Shown here in pieces: positions 16,251 through 25,428 of a stretch of 64,000 nt of DNA (within the stretch, counting starts at the first letter, position 1; each line of letters begins with the position of its first letter). Position numbers and translations under genes: made by a program. Source of the stretch: Clostridium chrysemydis (GTDB lineage Bacteria > Bacillota > Clostridia > Clostridiales > Clostridiaceae); assembly GCF_015234215.1 (NCBI RefSeq), contig NZ_JADEKP010000002.1:393347-457346 (forward strand). Direction: 5' to 3'. Below the pieces are notes generated by a model. It saw only the letters and a program-made list of their open reading frames with translations. It did no database searches and was not told the DNA's origin.

Positions 16251-17318
16251 ATGGATATATTATCGATTTTGCAAAAAACACTTACTGATAACGAAATTAT
16301 GGGTGCAATATTTTCATCAGTAGCAATTATATTTTTAGGATTTTATTTAAGAAGAAAAAACATAATAAATGATGGAGCTTCAAAAGTTCTAACAAAAGTA
16401 GTTCTTTCAGTTGCAATTCCTGCATTAGCTTTAAAATCTTTCTTAGTTGATATAAATAAGAAAAGTTTACAAGAAGGTATGAGCTTATTAATCTGGGGAT
16501 TTGTAATTTATATTCTTTTAATTTTCGTAACTAAAATACTTTATTCAAAGTATAAAGGCGAAAAACAAGAAGTACTTAGAGTATTAACAGTATTTGGATC
16601 AACTACATTCTTCGGAACTCCAATAGTACAAGCTGTTTATGGAGCAGTAGGAGTTATGTATTCATCAATATTTAACATAGCATACAGAGTTTTCTTATAT
16701 TCATATGGATATATCAAAATGTCTGGTGTAAAAATGGACAAGTCAAACATGAAAAAGAACTTAAAAGAAATGTTCTTAAATCCAATAATAATCGCAACAT
16801 TCTTAGGGTTATTTATATGGTTATTCCAAGATATGCTTCCACAAGTTGCAGTAACAACAAAAGAGGGAGTAAAAGAAGTTGCATTTTTAAGAATAGATCA
16901 AACTTTACCATGGCTTTATAAACCACTTACTTATTTAAGTGCTTTATGCTCACCACTAGCTTGGCTTGCAATAGGAGCTCAATTAGCAGCAATACCATTT
17001 AAAGAAGCTATGGGATCAAAAGATTCATGGTTCTACAGCATACAAAAGGTAATCATAGTACCAGCTATAAATATAGTTATACTTTATGTATTAAATGTTA
17101 CAGGTATTTTACCTATGTCATATGTAGGATTAGCTACAGTTGTAATAATGATGGCAGCTCCAACTGCAACAGTTGCAGCAGCGTATGCAATAAGTTTTGA
17201 TAAAGAATCACTTTTATCATCAAACTGCTCATTACTATCAACAATAGTAGCAGTAGTTGCTATGCCGTTTTGGATAGTGATTTTAGAAGTAATTAAAAAT
17301 TTAGGATTATTTGTTTAA
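16251..17318 (+). CDS. AEC (auxin efflux carrier)-family permease
   Basis: The ATG at 16251 follows GAGGAGGAAA; the GTG at 16212 has no ribosome site. The 355-residue product has about 10 membrane helices in the AEC arrangement, with a central cytoplasmic loop and a Pro-containing C-terminal half (AAPTATVAAAYA). Bacterial members next to lactate or malate genes transport these acids, and here a D-2-hydroxyacid dehydrogenase follows. Lactate or another 2-hydroxyacid is therefore the likely substrate (inference). Probable Rex control. Confidence 0.82.
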   Translation: MDILSILQKTLTDNEIMGAIFSSVAIIFLGFYLRRKNIINDGASKVLTKVVLSVAIPALALKSFLVDINKKSLQEGMSLLIWGFVIYILLIFVTKILYSKYKGEKQEVLRVLTVFGSTTFFGTPIVQAVYGAVGVMYSSIFNIAYRVFLYSYGYIKMSGVKMDKSNMKKNLKEMFLNPIIIATFLGLFIWLFQDMLPQVAVTTKEGVKEVAFLRIDQTLPWLYKPLTYLSALCSPLAWLAIGAQLAAIPFKEAMGSKDSWFYSIQKVIIVPAINIVILYVLNVTGILPMSYVGLATVVIMMAAPTATVAAAYAISFDKESLLSSNCSLLSTIVAVVAMPFWIVILEVIKNLGLFV

Positions 17319-17328
17319 ATAAAATTTT

Positions 17329-17370
17329 GAATTTAGATGAGATGCTTTTAAGCATTTCATTTAAATTCTT
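17329..17370 (+). terminator. Hairpin between permease and dehydrogenase genes
   Basis: GAATTTAGATGAGATGCT pairing with AGCATTTCATTTAAATTC and a short T tail. Probably a partial terminator. Confidence 0.75.
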
Positions 17371-17392
17371 TTAGTCATAGGAGGAAATAAAT

Positions 17393-18391
17393 ATGGGAAT
17401 CAAATTAGTATGTTATGGAGTAAGAGATACAGAGGTGGAATTTTTCCACAAATTAAATAAGTATGGATATGAATTAAAATTAGTAAACACTGGTTTAAAT
17501 CATGAAAATGTAAAAGAAGCTATAGGCGCTGAAGCTATAATGGTTAGAGGAAACTGTATGGCTGATAGACAAAACTTAGAGCTTTTAGCTAAGAGTGGAT
17601 TAAAATATGTTTTAACAAGAACAGTAGGTTTTGACCACGTTGACTTAGAAGCAGTTAAAGAACTAGGATTAAAATCAGCTAGAGTACCTGGATATTCACC
17701 AAATGCTATAGGAGAGCTTGCAGTTTCTCACGCAATGATGCTTTTAAGACATACAGCTTATGCAGTAGAGAGAACTAAAAATAAAAACTTTATAGTTGAT
17801 GCTGAAATGTTTAGTAAAGAAATAAGAAATTGTACAGTAGGTATAATTGGAGCTGGTAAAATAGGATTAACTACAGCTAAACTTTTCAAAGGGTTAGGGG
17901 CTAGAGTTATTGCATTTGACGTATTCCAAAGTGATGCAGCTAAAGAGGTTGTTGAATTTGTAAGTCAAGAAGAGTTAATAAAAACATCAGATGTTATTTC
18001 AGTTCATATGCCATATATAAAAGATGTAAACTATCACTTCATAAATAAAGAGTTTATATCTAATATGAAAGAAGGAGCTATATTATTAAATACAGCTAGA
18101 GGAGAACTTCAAGATTTAGATGCTATTTTAGAAGGTCTTGAAAGTGGAAAAGTTGGAGGATTTGGAACTGACGTTTTAGAAGGAGAAAAGAGATTCTTCT
18201 TTAAAGACTTAAATGGACAAGAGTTAGAAGATCCTACTGTTGAAAAGTTAGTTAATATGTATCCTAAAGTTTTAATAACTCCTCATATAGGATCATATAC
18301 AGATGAAGCTTTAACTAATATGATAAGTATTTCTTATGACAATATGAATGAGTATTTAACTGAAAATACTTGTAAAAATGCAATAGCTTAA
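17393..18391 (+). CDS. D-2-hydroxyacid dehydrogenase, probable D-lactate dehydrogenase
   Basis: A 332-residue D-isomer-specific 2-hydroxyacid dehydrogenase. The NAD-binding motif GIIGAGKIG lies near residue 150. The catalytic set is visible: Arg in NTARGE near residue 235, the Glu about 29 residues later in DVLEGE, and His in TPHIGS near 296. Length and features match D-lactate dehydrogenases of the LdhD/VanH group. It reduces pyruvate or a related 2-oxoacid with NADH, regenerating NAD+. An AGGAGG site precedes the ATG. Confidence 0.88.
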   Translation: MGIKLVCYGVRDTEVEFFHKLNKYGYELKLVNTGLNHENVKEAIGAEAIMVRGNCMADRQNLELLAKSGLKYVLTRTVGFDHVDLEAVKELGLKSARVPGYSPNAIGELAVSHAMMLLRHTAYAVERTKNKNFIVDAEMFSKEIRNCTVGIIGAGKIGLTTAKLFKGLGARVIAFDVFQSDAAKEVVEFVSQEELIKTSDVISVHMPYIKDVNYHFINKEFISNMKEGAILLNTARGELQDLDAILEGLESGKVGGFGTDVLEGEKRFFFKDLNGQELEDPTVEKLVNMYPKVLITPHIGSYTDEALTNMISISYDNMNEYLTENTCKNAIA

Positions 18392-18454
18392 TTAGACACA
18401 GAAACTTACTTATATTTACAAAAAGTTTATCCAAACAATTGTAAATATATGATA

Positions 18455-18477
18455 ACATTATAAAAAACTTATAATGT
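18455..18477. promoter_or_regulatory. Inverted repeat after a -10 element
   Basis: Perfect 9-bp repeat ACATTATAA/TTATAATGT with 5-bp spacer. It lies just after a TATGAT hexamer (18448-18453) and just before the ribosome site of the 38-codon gene. It could be an operator or a 5' UTR hairpin. Confidence 0.5.
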
Positions 18478-18491
18478 TTGGAGTGTGTTCT

Positions 18492-18608
18492 ATGGGTAAA
18501 ATGCATGAAGATAAAGAGCAAAAGGTAGTTCGAAAAGTAGCTATAATAGCTTGTATAATTTTAGTTTTAGGATTTGTAGCAATGGCATTTGCAGGAGTTC
18601 TATACTAG
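18492..18608 (+). CDS. Small membrane peptide, 38 residues
   Basis: ATG at 18492 after a TTTGGAG site; stop TAG at 18606. The N-terminal 15 residues are charged (GKMHEDKEQKVVRK). Residues 16-38 form one uninterrupted hydrophobic helix (VAIIACIILVLGFVAMAFAGVLY), consistent with a single-pass inner-membrane peptide with cytoplasmic N terminus. It has its own terminator. I do not recognise a family. Its position just before a membrane histidine kinase makes a small-protein modulator possible (inference). Confidence 0.6.
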   Translation: MGKMHEDKEQKVVRKVAIIACIILVLGFVAMAFAGVLY

Positions 18609-18612
18609 TATA

Positions 18613-18646
18613 AAAAGCGCAGATATTAATGTCTGCGTTTTTTATT
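18613..18646 (+). terminator. Terminator
   Basis: CGCAGA/TCTGCG stem with A-rich 5' side and T run. Confidence 0.88.
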
Positions 18647-18713
18647 TTTTATTAGATTAAAATTAGTAGAAAAAAAGTAAAAAGTATATTACTCTAATAG
18701 AAAAGGAGGAATT

Positions 18714-20249
18714 ATGAAATTTAAAAATAAAGTAAGAATAATTTGTATTGCAATTGCAACTATACCTCTTATAATGTCTTATGTATTTTTTACTAACTTA
18801 ATGCTTAAATCAATCGAAGATAATATTGAAAGTGATTTAAAAGAAACTGCATTTGTAGTAAGTAATACTCCCTTGGTTCAAGAAAAATTAAAAGATGAAG
18901 ATAATGATAGATCTATCCAAGATTATGTAAATGAATATATAGAAAACTTTAGAAACGTAGATATTATTGTAGTTGGAGATATGAAAGGGATTAAATATTC
19001 CCACTTAGATAAGTCTCAAGTTGGAGAAAGATACAAAAATCCTGACAATCAAAAAGTAATTAATACGGGAGAAAGTTATTTTTCAACTATGGAAGGTTCT
19101 GTTGGAATTACATATAGATACTTTAAACCGATATATCTTGAAGGAAAACAAGTAGGGTTTGTTATGGTTGGTAAGTATCTATCAGATATGGAAAAAATGA
19201 ATGCTAAAACTATATTTTCTTATGGAGGAGTACTTTTAATTGTAATACTTATAACTATAATACTCGCAGAGTATTTTGCAAGAAAGGTAAAAGAATCAAT
19301 ATTAGGGCTTGAACCTGAAGAGATATCAAGGCTCTACAGAGAAAAAAGAATAATTTTAGATACGATTAGTAATCCTGTAATAGCTATTGATAAAAATAAT
19401 AAAGTGATAGAGAAAAATATTGAATGTATAAAAAAATATAGTGACTTAGAAGTAAATGATTTAGTATTAAAACTTAAAGAAAGTATAGAAGAGAAGAAAT
19501 GTTTTAAAATGAAAGAATTTATAATTAAAGATGAAAAGGTATTTGTAAATTTAAGTTTTATTGAAGACTCTGGAAAGTATTTTGGTGCAGTTATTAGTAT
19601 TATGAATAGGGATAATATAAGTAAAGTTGCAAGAGAAATAACAGGGGTAGATGAGATGCTTAAAAATATAAGAGCAAATATTCACGAGTTTAAAAATAAA
19701 CTTCATGTGATACTTGGGCTTATAAACGTTGAGGAATACGATGAGGCTAAAAAGTATATAAATCAATGTCAAACAGAAGTAGATGCTAAAAAGCTTAACG
19801 TTTCAAATGTAAAAGACAATTTACTTAGTGCAATGATTCTTAGTAAAAAACTTATAGCAAAAGAAAAAGATATTAGGTTTGAAATAAATAAAAAAACTTC
19901 AGTTTTAAAAGATCACGGAAGAATAACTTCTACAGATATAGTTATAATATTAGGTAACCTTATAGAAAACGCTTATGATTCTTTTGATAACGCAAAAAGA
20001 AAGGATAAATACGTTTTAGTATATCTAAATGAAAATAGTGAAAAAATAGAAATGCAAGTAAAAGATAACGGAAAAAAAATAGACCCTTTAATTAGAGAGT
20101 ATATTTTTGAATCTGGAGTAAGTTCTAAAGGAGAAGGTAGAGGAATTGGATTATCTACTTTAAAGGGAAGAGTAGAACTTTATGATGGTGATATTGATAT
20201 TATAGAAGAAAAAGATTATAAAATCTTTAAAGTAACATTAAAAAAATAG
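18714..20249 (+). CDS. CitA/DcuS-type sensor histidine kinase
   Basis: A 511-residue membrane kinase. TM1 is at about residues 8-30. An extracytoplasmic sCache/PAS-like sensor follows (about 31-165, with the GESYFSTMEGSVGITYRYFKPI segment typical of dicarboxylate/citrate sensors), then TM2 (about 168-188), a cytoplasmic PAS and a Spo0B-type dimerisation helix with H324 in HEFKNKLHVI. The ATPase domain carries the N box (NLIENAYDSF) and GRGIGLSTL. It pairs with the response regulator 13 bp downstream. Ligand is probably a carboxylic acid such as lactate, malate or citrate, in line with the permease and dehydrogenase upstream. Confidence 0.88.
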   Translation: MKFKNKVRIICIAIATIPLIMSYVFFTNLMLKSIEDNIESDLKETAFVVSNTPLVQEKLKDEDNDRSIQDYVNEYIENFRNVDIIVVGDMKGIKYSHLDKSQVGERYKNPDNQKVINTGESYFSTMEGSVGITYRYFKPIYLEGKQVGFVMVGKYLSDMEKMNAKTIFSYGGVLLIVILITIILAEYFARKVKESILGLEPEEISRLYREKRIILDTISNPVIAIDKNNKVIEKNIECIKKYSDLEVNDLVLKLKESIEEKKCFKMKEFIIKDEKVFVNLSFIEDSGKYFGAVISIMNRDNISKVAREITGVDEMLKNIRANIHEFKNKLHVILGLINVEEYDEAKKYINQCQTEVDAKKLNVSNVKDNLLSAMILSKKLIAKEKDIRFEINKKTSVLKDHGRITSTDIVIILGNLIENAYDSFDNAKRKDKYVLVYLNENSEKIEMQVKDNGKKIDPLIREYIFESGVSSKGEGRGIGLSTLKGRVELYDGDIDIIEEKDYKIFKVTLKK

Positions 20250-20262
20250 ATGAAGGTGAAAT

Positions 20263-20937
20263 ATGAGAAAAGTAATTATAGTTGAAGATGACCCTATGGT
20301 AGCTTTAATTAATAGAAAATACGTAGAGATGGTAGAAGGCTTTAGTGTATGTAGTGTAGTTACAACTAAAGATGAACTTATAGAAAATTTAAAAAAAGAA
20401 GATATAAGTTTAATACTTTTAGATGTATATCTTCCTAAAGAAAATGGTTTTGAAATTCTAAAAGATATTAGAGAAAAAGGATTTTTAACAGATGTAATAA
20501 TGATGACTGCAGCTGATAATAATGAAGAGATAAAAAGAGCCTTTGCCTATGGTGCTATTGATTATTTAATAAAGCCCTTTGAGTTTGATAGATTTAAAAT
20601 AGCGTTAGAAAAATACAACACTAAAAATGAACTATTAAAAAGCTCTAAAAAGTTAAATCAAGCTAAAGTAGATAGCCTTTATAATACTAAAAAGGAATTA
20701 GACAGAGATCTTCCTAAAGGTATAAATAAAAAAACTTTACTTAGAATATACGATTTAGTAAAAGAAGATAAGAGGGAGATTTGGACTATAAAGAATCTTT
20801 CAGAAGAACTTGGTATAAGTAATGTTACAATAAAAAAATATATTGATTACTTAGAATCTATAGGAGAAGTTAAGGTAGATATTGATTATGGAAATATAGG
20901 AAGACCTGAATATAAATTAATTTTTTCGAAAAATTAG
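20263..20937 (+). CDS. CitB/DcuR-type response regulator
   Basis: A 224-residue regulator. The receiver domain (about 1-120) has phospho-acceptor D54 in LLDVYLP, acidic residues ED at 8-9 and the lysine in KPF. The C-terminal region (about 150-220) carries a helix-turn-helix (IKNLSEELGISNVTIKKYIDYLE) as in CitB/DcuR. It is cotranscribed with the sensor kinase and probably activates carboxylate transport or metabolism genes. Confidence 0.88.
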   Translation: MRKVIIVEDDPMVALINRKYVEMVEGFSVCSVVTTKDELIENLKKEDISLILLDVYLPKENGFEILKDIREKGFLTDVIMMTAADNNEEIKRAFAYGAIDYLIKPFEFDRFKIALEKYNTKNELLKSSKKLNQAKVDSLYNTKKELDRDLPKGINKKTLLRIYDLVKEDKREIWTIKNLSEELGISNVTIKKYIDYLESIGEVKVDIDYGNIGRPEYKLIFSKN

Positions 20938-21039
20938 ATAATTTACTTATAGAAAAAAATGTGTGATAATAATAAATAGTTTAATAAAATTGTGTTTATA
21001 TTGTATGAGTAATAAATAAATCTTAGTGAGGGAGTAAAT

Positions 21040-22539
21040 ATGAAGATAGGTTTTGATCACAAAAAATACTTAGAGGAACAATCAAAGTATATTCTAGAGA
21101 GAGTTAACAATTATGATAAGTTATATTTAGAGTTTGGAGGTAAATTATTATTTGATTTACACGCTAAAAGAGTATTACCAGGCTTTGATGAGAATGCTAA
21201 GATAAAATTATTACATAAGCTTAGAGAAAATGTAGAAATAATAATCTGTTTATATGCAGGAGATATTGAAAGAAATAAAATTAGAGGAGATTTTGGAATA
21301 ACTTACGATGTTGACGTTTTAAGACTTATTGATGATTTAAGATCATATGACTTAGATGTAAATAGTGTAGTTATAACAAGATATAACGAGCAACCTGCAA
21401 CTAATGTATTTATAAACAAACTTGAGAGAAGAGGAATAAAGGTTTATAAACATAGAGCTACTAAAGGATACCCTACAGATGTAGATACTATAGTAAGTGA
21501 AGAAGGATATGGAAAAAATCCATATATAGAGACTGAAAAACCTATAGTAGTAGTAACAGCTCCAGGACCTGGAAGTGGAAAACTTGCAACTTGTTTAAGT
21601 CAGCTTTATCACGAGTCAAGACTTGGAAGAGAAGCTGGTTATTCTAAATTTGAAACTTTCCCAGTTTGGAACGTTCCTTTAAAACATCCTTTAAATATAG
21701 CATACGAAGCTGCTACAGCAGATTTAAAAGATGTAAATATGATAGATTCATTCCACTTTGATGCATATAACAAAGTAGCTGTTAACTATAACAGAGATAT
21801 TGAAAGTTTCCCAGTTTTAAAAAGGATTATAGAAAAGATTACAGGAAAAGAATCAGTCTATAAATCACCTACAGATATGGGAGTTAACAGAGTAGGTTTT
21901 GGAATAATTGATGACGAAGTAGTTAAAGAGGCATCAAAACAAGAAATAATAAGAAGATACTTTAAAACAGCTTGTGAGTACAAAAAAGGTTACGTAGATA
22001 AAGATACTTTTGAAAGAGTAGCTTTAATTATGGAAGAACTTAACTTAAAACCTCAAGATAGAAAAGTTGTAAATGTAGCTAGAGAAAAGTCAGAAGAATT
22101 AAAATCTACTACAAAAAGTGATATTTGTCCTGTAGTTTCTATGGAACTAGAAAATGGAACTATAGTAACTGGTAAAACTTCAGATTTAATGGAAGGAAGC
22201 GCAGCTGTTATAGTAAATGCAATAAAATACTTAGCAAATATTTCAGATGAAATTCATCTAATTTCACCTGCAATATTAGAGCCTATAATAAGTCTTAAAA
22301 AAGATACTTTAGCTTCTAAAAGACCAGCATTAAATGCTGAAGAGGTATTAATGGCTTTAAGTATTTCAAAAGCAACTAACCCTGTAGCTCAAGTAGCTTT
22401 AGATAAGTTAAATCTTTTAAAGGGAGCTCAAGCTCATTCAACTAATATTATTAGTAATAATGATGAGCAAACATTTAGAAAAATAGGTGTAGATATAACT
22501 TGCGATCCGGAATATCCAACGCAAAATTTATATTACTAA
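21040..22539 (+). CDS. DUF1846 family protein
   Basis: A 499-residue cytoplasmic protein matching the DUF1846 family by its start ([23 protein letters not shown]), a glycine-rich [23 protein letters not shown] segment near residue 170 that looks like a P-loop-like phosphate-binding turn, and its full family length. Biochemical role is not established to my knowledge. Monocistronic; own ribosome site (GAGGGAG) and terminator. Confidence 0.85.
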   Translation: MKIGFDHKKYLEEQSKYILERVNNYDKLYLEFGGKLLFDLHAKRVLPGFDENAKIKLLHKLRENVEIIICLYAGDIERNKIRGDFGITYDVDVLRLIDDLRSYDLDVNSVVITRYNEQPATNVFINKLERRGIKVYKHRATKGYPTDVDTIVSEEGYGKNPYIETEKPIVVVTAPGPGSGKLATCLSQLYHESRLGREAGYSKFETFPVWNVPLKHPLNIAYEAATADLKDVNMIDSFHFDAYNKVAVNYNRDIESFPVLKRIIEKITGKESVYKSPTDMGVNRVGFGIIDDEVVKEASKQEIIRRYFKTACEYKKGYVDKDTFERVALIMEELNLKPQDRKVVNVAREKSEELKSTTKSDICPVVSMELENGTIVTGKTSDLMEGSAAVIVNAIKYLANISDEIHLISPAILEPIISLKKDTLASKRPALNAEEVLMALSISKATNPVAQVALDKLNLLKGAQAHSTNIISNNDEQTFRKIGVDITCDPEYPTQNLYY

Positions 22540-22542
22540 CAC

Positions 22543-22580
22543 TAAAAAGGTAGAGTTTTAAACTCTACCTTTTTTATTTT
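22543..22580 (+). terminator. Terminator
   Basis: AAAAAGGTAGAGTTT/AAACTCTACCTTTTT hairpin with T run. Confidence 0.92.
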
Positions 22581-22657
22581 GCCTTAAATTATATTTTGTG
22601 AATTAAAAAATTAAAATATCTTATTTACTGTTTATTTTAAAAAAATTAAAAAAGTAT

Positions 22658-22722
22658 TGACTTTGATAATAATTATCAATAGAATATAAATGAAAACAAT
22701 AATCAAAAGAAAATAATTATCA
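22658..22722 (+). promoter_or_regulatory. Fur-regulated promoter with two Fur boxes
   Basis: TTGACT (22658-22663), 16-bp spacer, TAGAAT (22680-22685). The spacer contains a perfect 7-1-7 Fur box, TGATAATAATTATCA (22664-22678). A second site at 22708-22722 matches 13 of 15 positions. Iron-bound Fur would cover the promoter and silence the siderophore operon in iron-rich conditions. Confidence 0.9.
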
Positions 22723-22739
22723 AAAAAGGGGAGGGCGAT

Positions 22740-23693
22740 TTGAAAAAAAGATATTTAATTCTTATATTAATATTTTTATCTTTTATATCTGTATTTATCG
22801 GAGTGTCTGATATAAAAATGTCTGATTTGTTTTTATTAGATAACGAAAAGGTAAATATATTACTAATAAGTAGAATACCTAGACTTATAAGTATAGTAAC
22901 AGCTGGTATGGCTATGAGTGTTTCTGGGATTATAATGCAACAAATAAGTAACAATAAATTTATTTCTCCAACAACAGCTGCAACTATAGACTCTGCAAAA
23001 TTTGGAGTGCTTATTTCAATGTTAATTTTTACAGGAGCAACATTACTTCAAAAAATGGTTGTATCTTTTATTTTTTCAATTTTAGGTACAGTTATATTTA
23101 TGAAAATATTAAAATCAATTAAATTAAAAAACAGTATTTTCATTCCTTTAATTGGTATAATGCTCGGTAACGTTATTAGTTCAACTACAGATTTCTTTGC
23201 TTATAGGTATGACCTTATACAAAATATGAATTCTTTTTTACAAGGTGATTTTTCATCAGTTTTAAAAGGTAATTATGAACTTATACTACTTACTATACCT
23301 ATCTTATCTTTTGGGTTTCTTTATGCAAATAAATTCACTATAGTCGGGATGGGGGAGGATATAGCAACAAACCTTGGAATTAAGTTTAATACTGTTATAA
23401 ATATTGGAGTTTTAATAGTTGCAATAATGTCATCACTTGTTGTTATAACAGTAGGAAGTATTCCATATGTTGGACTTATTATACCTAATATAGTATCTAT
23501 AAGGCTTGGAGATAACTTATCTAAAAATTTAGGTGTCACTGCTTTGTTTGGAGGAATATTTGTTTTAGCTTGTGATATTTTATCTAGAATAATAATTTAT
23601 CCATATGAAATTCCAATAAGTCTAACTGTTGGTGTTATAGGAAGTTTTTCATTCTTGTACTTATTATTTAGGAGGCAAAGATATGGAAGTTAA
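22740..23693 (+). CDS. FecCD-type siderophore permease (YclN-like)
   Basis: A 317-residue permease with about 9 helices of the FecCD/BtuC fold; VSGIIMQQISNNKF and SIPYVGLIIPNIV match conserved loops. The start is TTG (22740) after a strong GGGGAGGG site; no ATG fits. It overlaps the second permease by 11 bp. The gene order permease-permease-ATPase-binding protein matches yclNOPQ/ceuBCDE, which take up petrobactin or catecholate siderophores. Fur-controlled. Confidence 0.88.
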   Translation: MKKRYLILILIFLSFISVFIGVSDIKMSDLFLLDNEKVNILLISRIPRLISIVTAGMAMSVSGIIMQQISNNKFISPTTAATIDSAKFGVLISMLIFTGATLLQKMVVSFIFSILGTVIFMKILKSIKLKNSIFIPLIGIMLGNVISSTTDFFAYRYDLIQNMNSFLQGDFSSVLKGNYELILLTIPILSFGFLYANKFTIVGMGEDIATNLGIKFNTVINIGVLIVAIMSSLVVITVGSIPYVGLIIPNIVSIRLGDNLSKNLGVTALFGGIFVLACDILSRIIIYPYEIPISLTVGVIGSFSFLYLLFRRQRYGS

Positions 23694-24651
23694 AACAAGT
23701 TTTAATAAAGATAAAATTGTATTGCTTATTTTAAGTGTCATTGCAGTTATACTAGCATTTGTTTTTATCTTTGAAGGATTAAATGAAATTAATTTTAGCT
23801 ACAATATATCAAAAAGAGTACCGAAGGTATTAGCTATTATAATTTCAGCTACAGCGATTGGGATATCATCTGTTATATTTCAAACAGTTACAGATAATAG
23901 AATTCTTACACCTAGTATATTAGGGTTAGATTCTTTATATGGATTATTTCAAACTTTTTCAGTCTTTGTTTTTGGAACAAGCAGCATAGTTATGACAAAT
24001 AAGAATATAAACTTCTTTTTAGTTTTATTTCTTATGATTTTAAATTCTTTAATACTTCATAGAATGATGTTTAAAAAGAGAATAAATATATATTTAATGC
24101 TTTTAGTTGGAACTGTCTTTGGTACATTTTTTAAAAGTTTAAGTACATTTTTAAGTGTATTAATAGACCCTAATGATTTTCAAAGTTTACAGGGAAAACT
24201 TTTTGCAAGCTTTAATAATATAAATGTAAATATACTTTTTATTTCGTCTGTAATTATATTTATATTAGCTTTAAATATATTTGAAAAAACTAACTTATAT
24301 GATGCATTACTACTTGGAAGAGATAATTCTATAAACATTGGAATTAATTACGAAAAGACTGCAAAGACAACTTTGATTTATGTATCTATATTAGTTTCTG
24401 TTTCAACTGCACTTGTAGGGCCTATAACCTTCCTTGGAATATTAGTATCTAATTTATCTTATAATTTAATGAAAAATTTTAGGCATAAGTACACTATATT
24501 TTGTGCAGTGCTTTTAGGGATAATATCTTTATTATTTGGACAACTTATCGTAGAGAGAATATTAAATTATACGAATACAGTAAGTACTATAATAAATTTT
24601 GTAGGCGGAATTTATTTTATTTACATAATAATTAAGGAGAATAAAAAATAA
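23683..24651 (+). CDS. FecCD-type siderophore permease (YclO-like)
   Basis: A 322-residue second FecCD permease with about 9 helices, including RVPKVLAIIISATAIGISSVIFQTV and GPITFLGILVSNL. It would form a heterodimeric channel with the preceding permease. It overlaps its neighbours by 11 bp and 1 bp, a tightly coupled operon. Confidence 0.88.
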   Translation: MEVKTSFNKDKIVLLILSVIAVILAFVFIFEGLNEINFSYNISKRVPKVLAIIISATAIGISSVIFQTVTDNRILTPSILGLDSLYGLFQTFSVFVFGTSSIVMTNKNINFFLVLFLMILNSLILHRMMFKKRINIYLMLLVGTVFGTFFKSLSTFLSVLIDPNDFQSLQGKLFASFNNINVNILFISSVIIFILALNIFEKTNLYDALLLGRDNSINIGINYEKTAKTTLIYVSILVSVSTALVGPITFLGILVSNLSYNLMKNFRHKYTIFCAVLLGIISLLFGQLIVERILNYTNTVSTIINFVGGIYFIYIIIKENKK

Positions 24652-25406
24652 TGATTGAGGTTAGAAATATTACTAAAAAATATGGGGATAAAAAAGTATT
24701 AGATGATGTTTCTTTAAAGATAGAAAAAGGAAAGATAACTTCTTTTATAGGACCAAATGGTGCAGGTAAAAGTACACTACTTTCTATAATTGCAAGAATC
24801 GATAAAGAATTCTTAGGGGAAGTAATAATTGATGATAAAGATATTAAAAATTATGATGAAAATGAGCTTTCAAAGAAACTTTCTATTTTAAGGCAGTCAA
24901 ATAATATAAACGTAAGGATAACAGTAGAAGAATTAGTTAGCTTTGGAAGGTTTCCTTATTGCGCTGGAAGGCTTAAAAAGGAAGATTATAACTTAGTTAA
25001 TAAGGCCATAAATTATATGGAACTTAATGAAATTAAAGATAAGTACTTAGATGAATTAAGTGGAGGGCAAAGACAACGGGCATTTATCGCAATGGTAATA
25101 GCACAAGATACTCAGTATATACTTTTAGATGAACCTTTAAATAATCTTGATATGAAGCATTCTGTTAAGATGATGAGGGTATTAAAAAATTTAGCTAAAG
25201 ATTTAAATAAAACTGTAATAATCGTTATGCATGATATTAACTTTGCATCTTGTTATTCTGATAATATTGTTGTTTTAAAAGATGGAAAGCTTAAAGAATC
25301 AAATATAAGCCAAAAAATAATAAATAAAGATTTCTTAGAAGAGGTCTATGAAATAGAATTTGATATTCATAAAATAAATGAAAATAGTATATGTGTTTAC
25401 TTTTAA
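24651..25406 (+). CDS. Iron-siderophore ABC ATPase (YclP-like)
   Basis: A 251-residue ABC ATPase with Walker A GPNGAGKST (about residues 35-43), Q-loop RQSNN, signature LSGGQRQRAF, Walker B YILLDEP and the switch HD (MHDINFA). It powers the preceding permease pair. Translation couples to yclO-like through a 1-bp overlap. Confidence 0.92.
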   Translation: MIEVRNITKKYGDKKVLDDVSLKIEKGKITSFIGPNGAGKSTLLSIIARIDKEFLGEVIIDDKDIKNYDENELSKKLSILRQSNNINVRITVEELVSFGRFPYCAGRLKKEDYNLVNKAINYMELNEIKDKYLDELSGGQRQRAFIAMVIAQDTQYILLDEPLNNLDMKHSVKMMRVLKNLAKDLNKTVIIVMHDINFASCYSDNIVVLKDGKLKESNISQKIINKDFLEEVYEIEFDIHKINENSICVYF

Positions 25407-25428
25407 GTAAAGATTAGGAGGAAAAATT

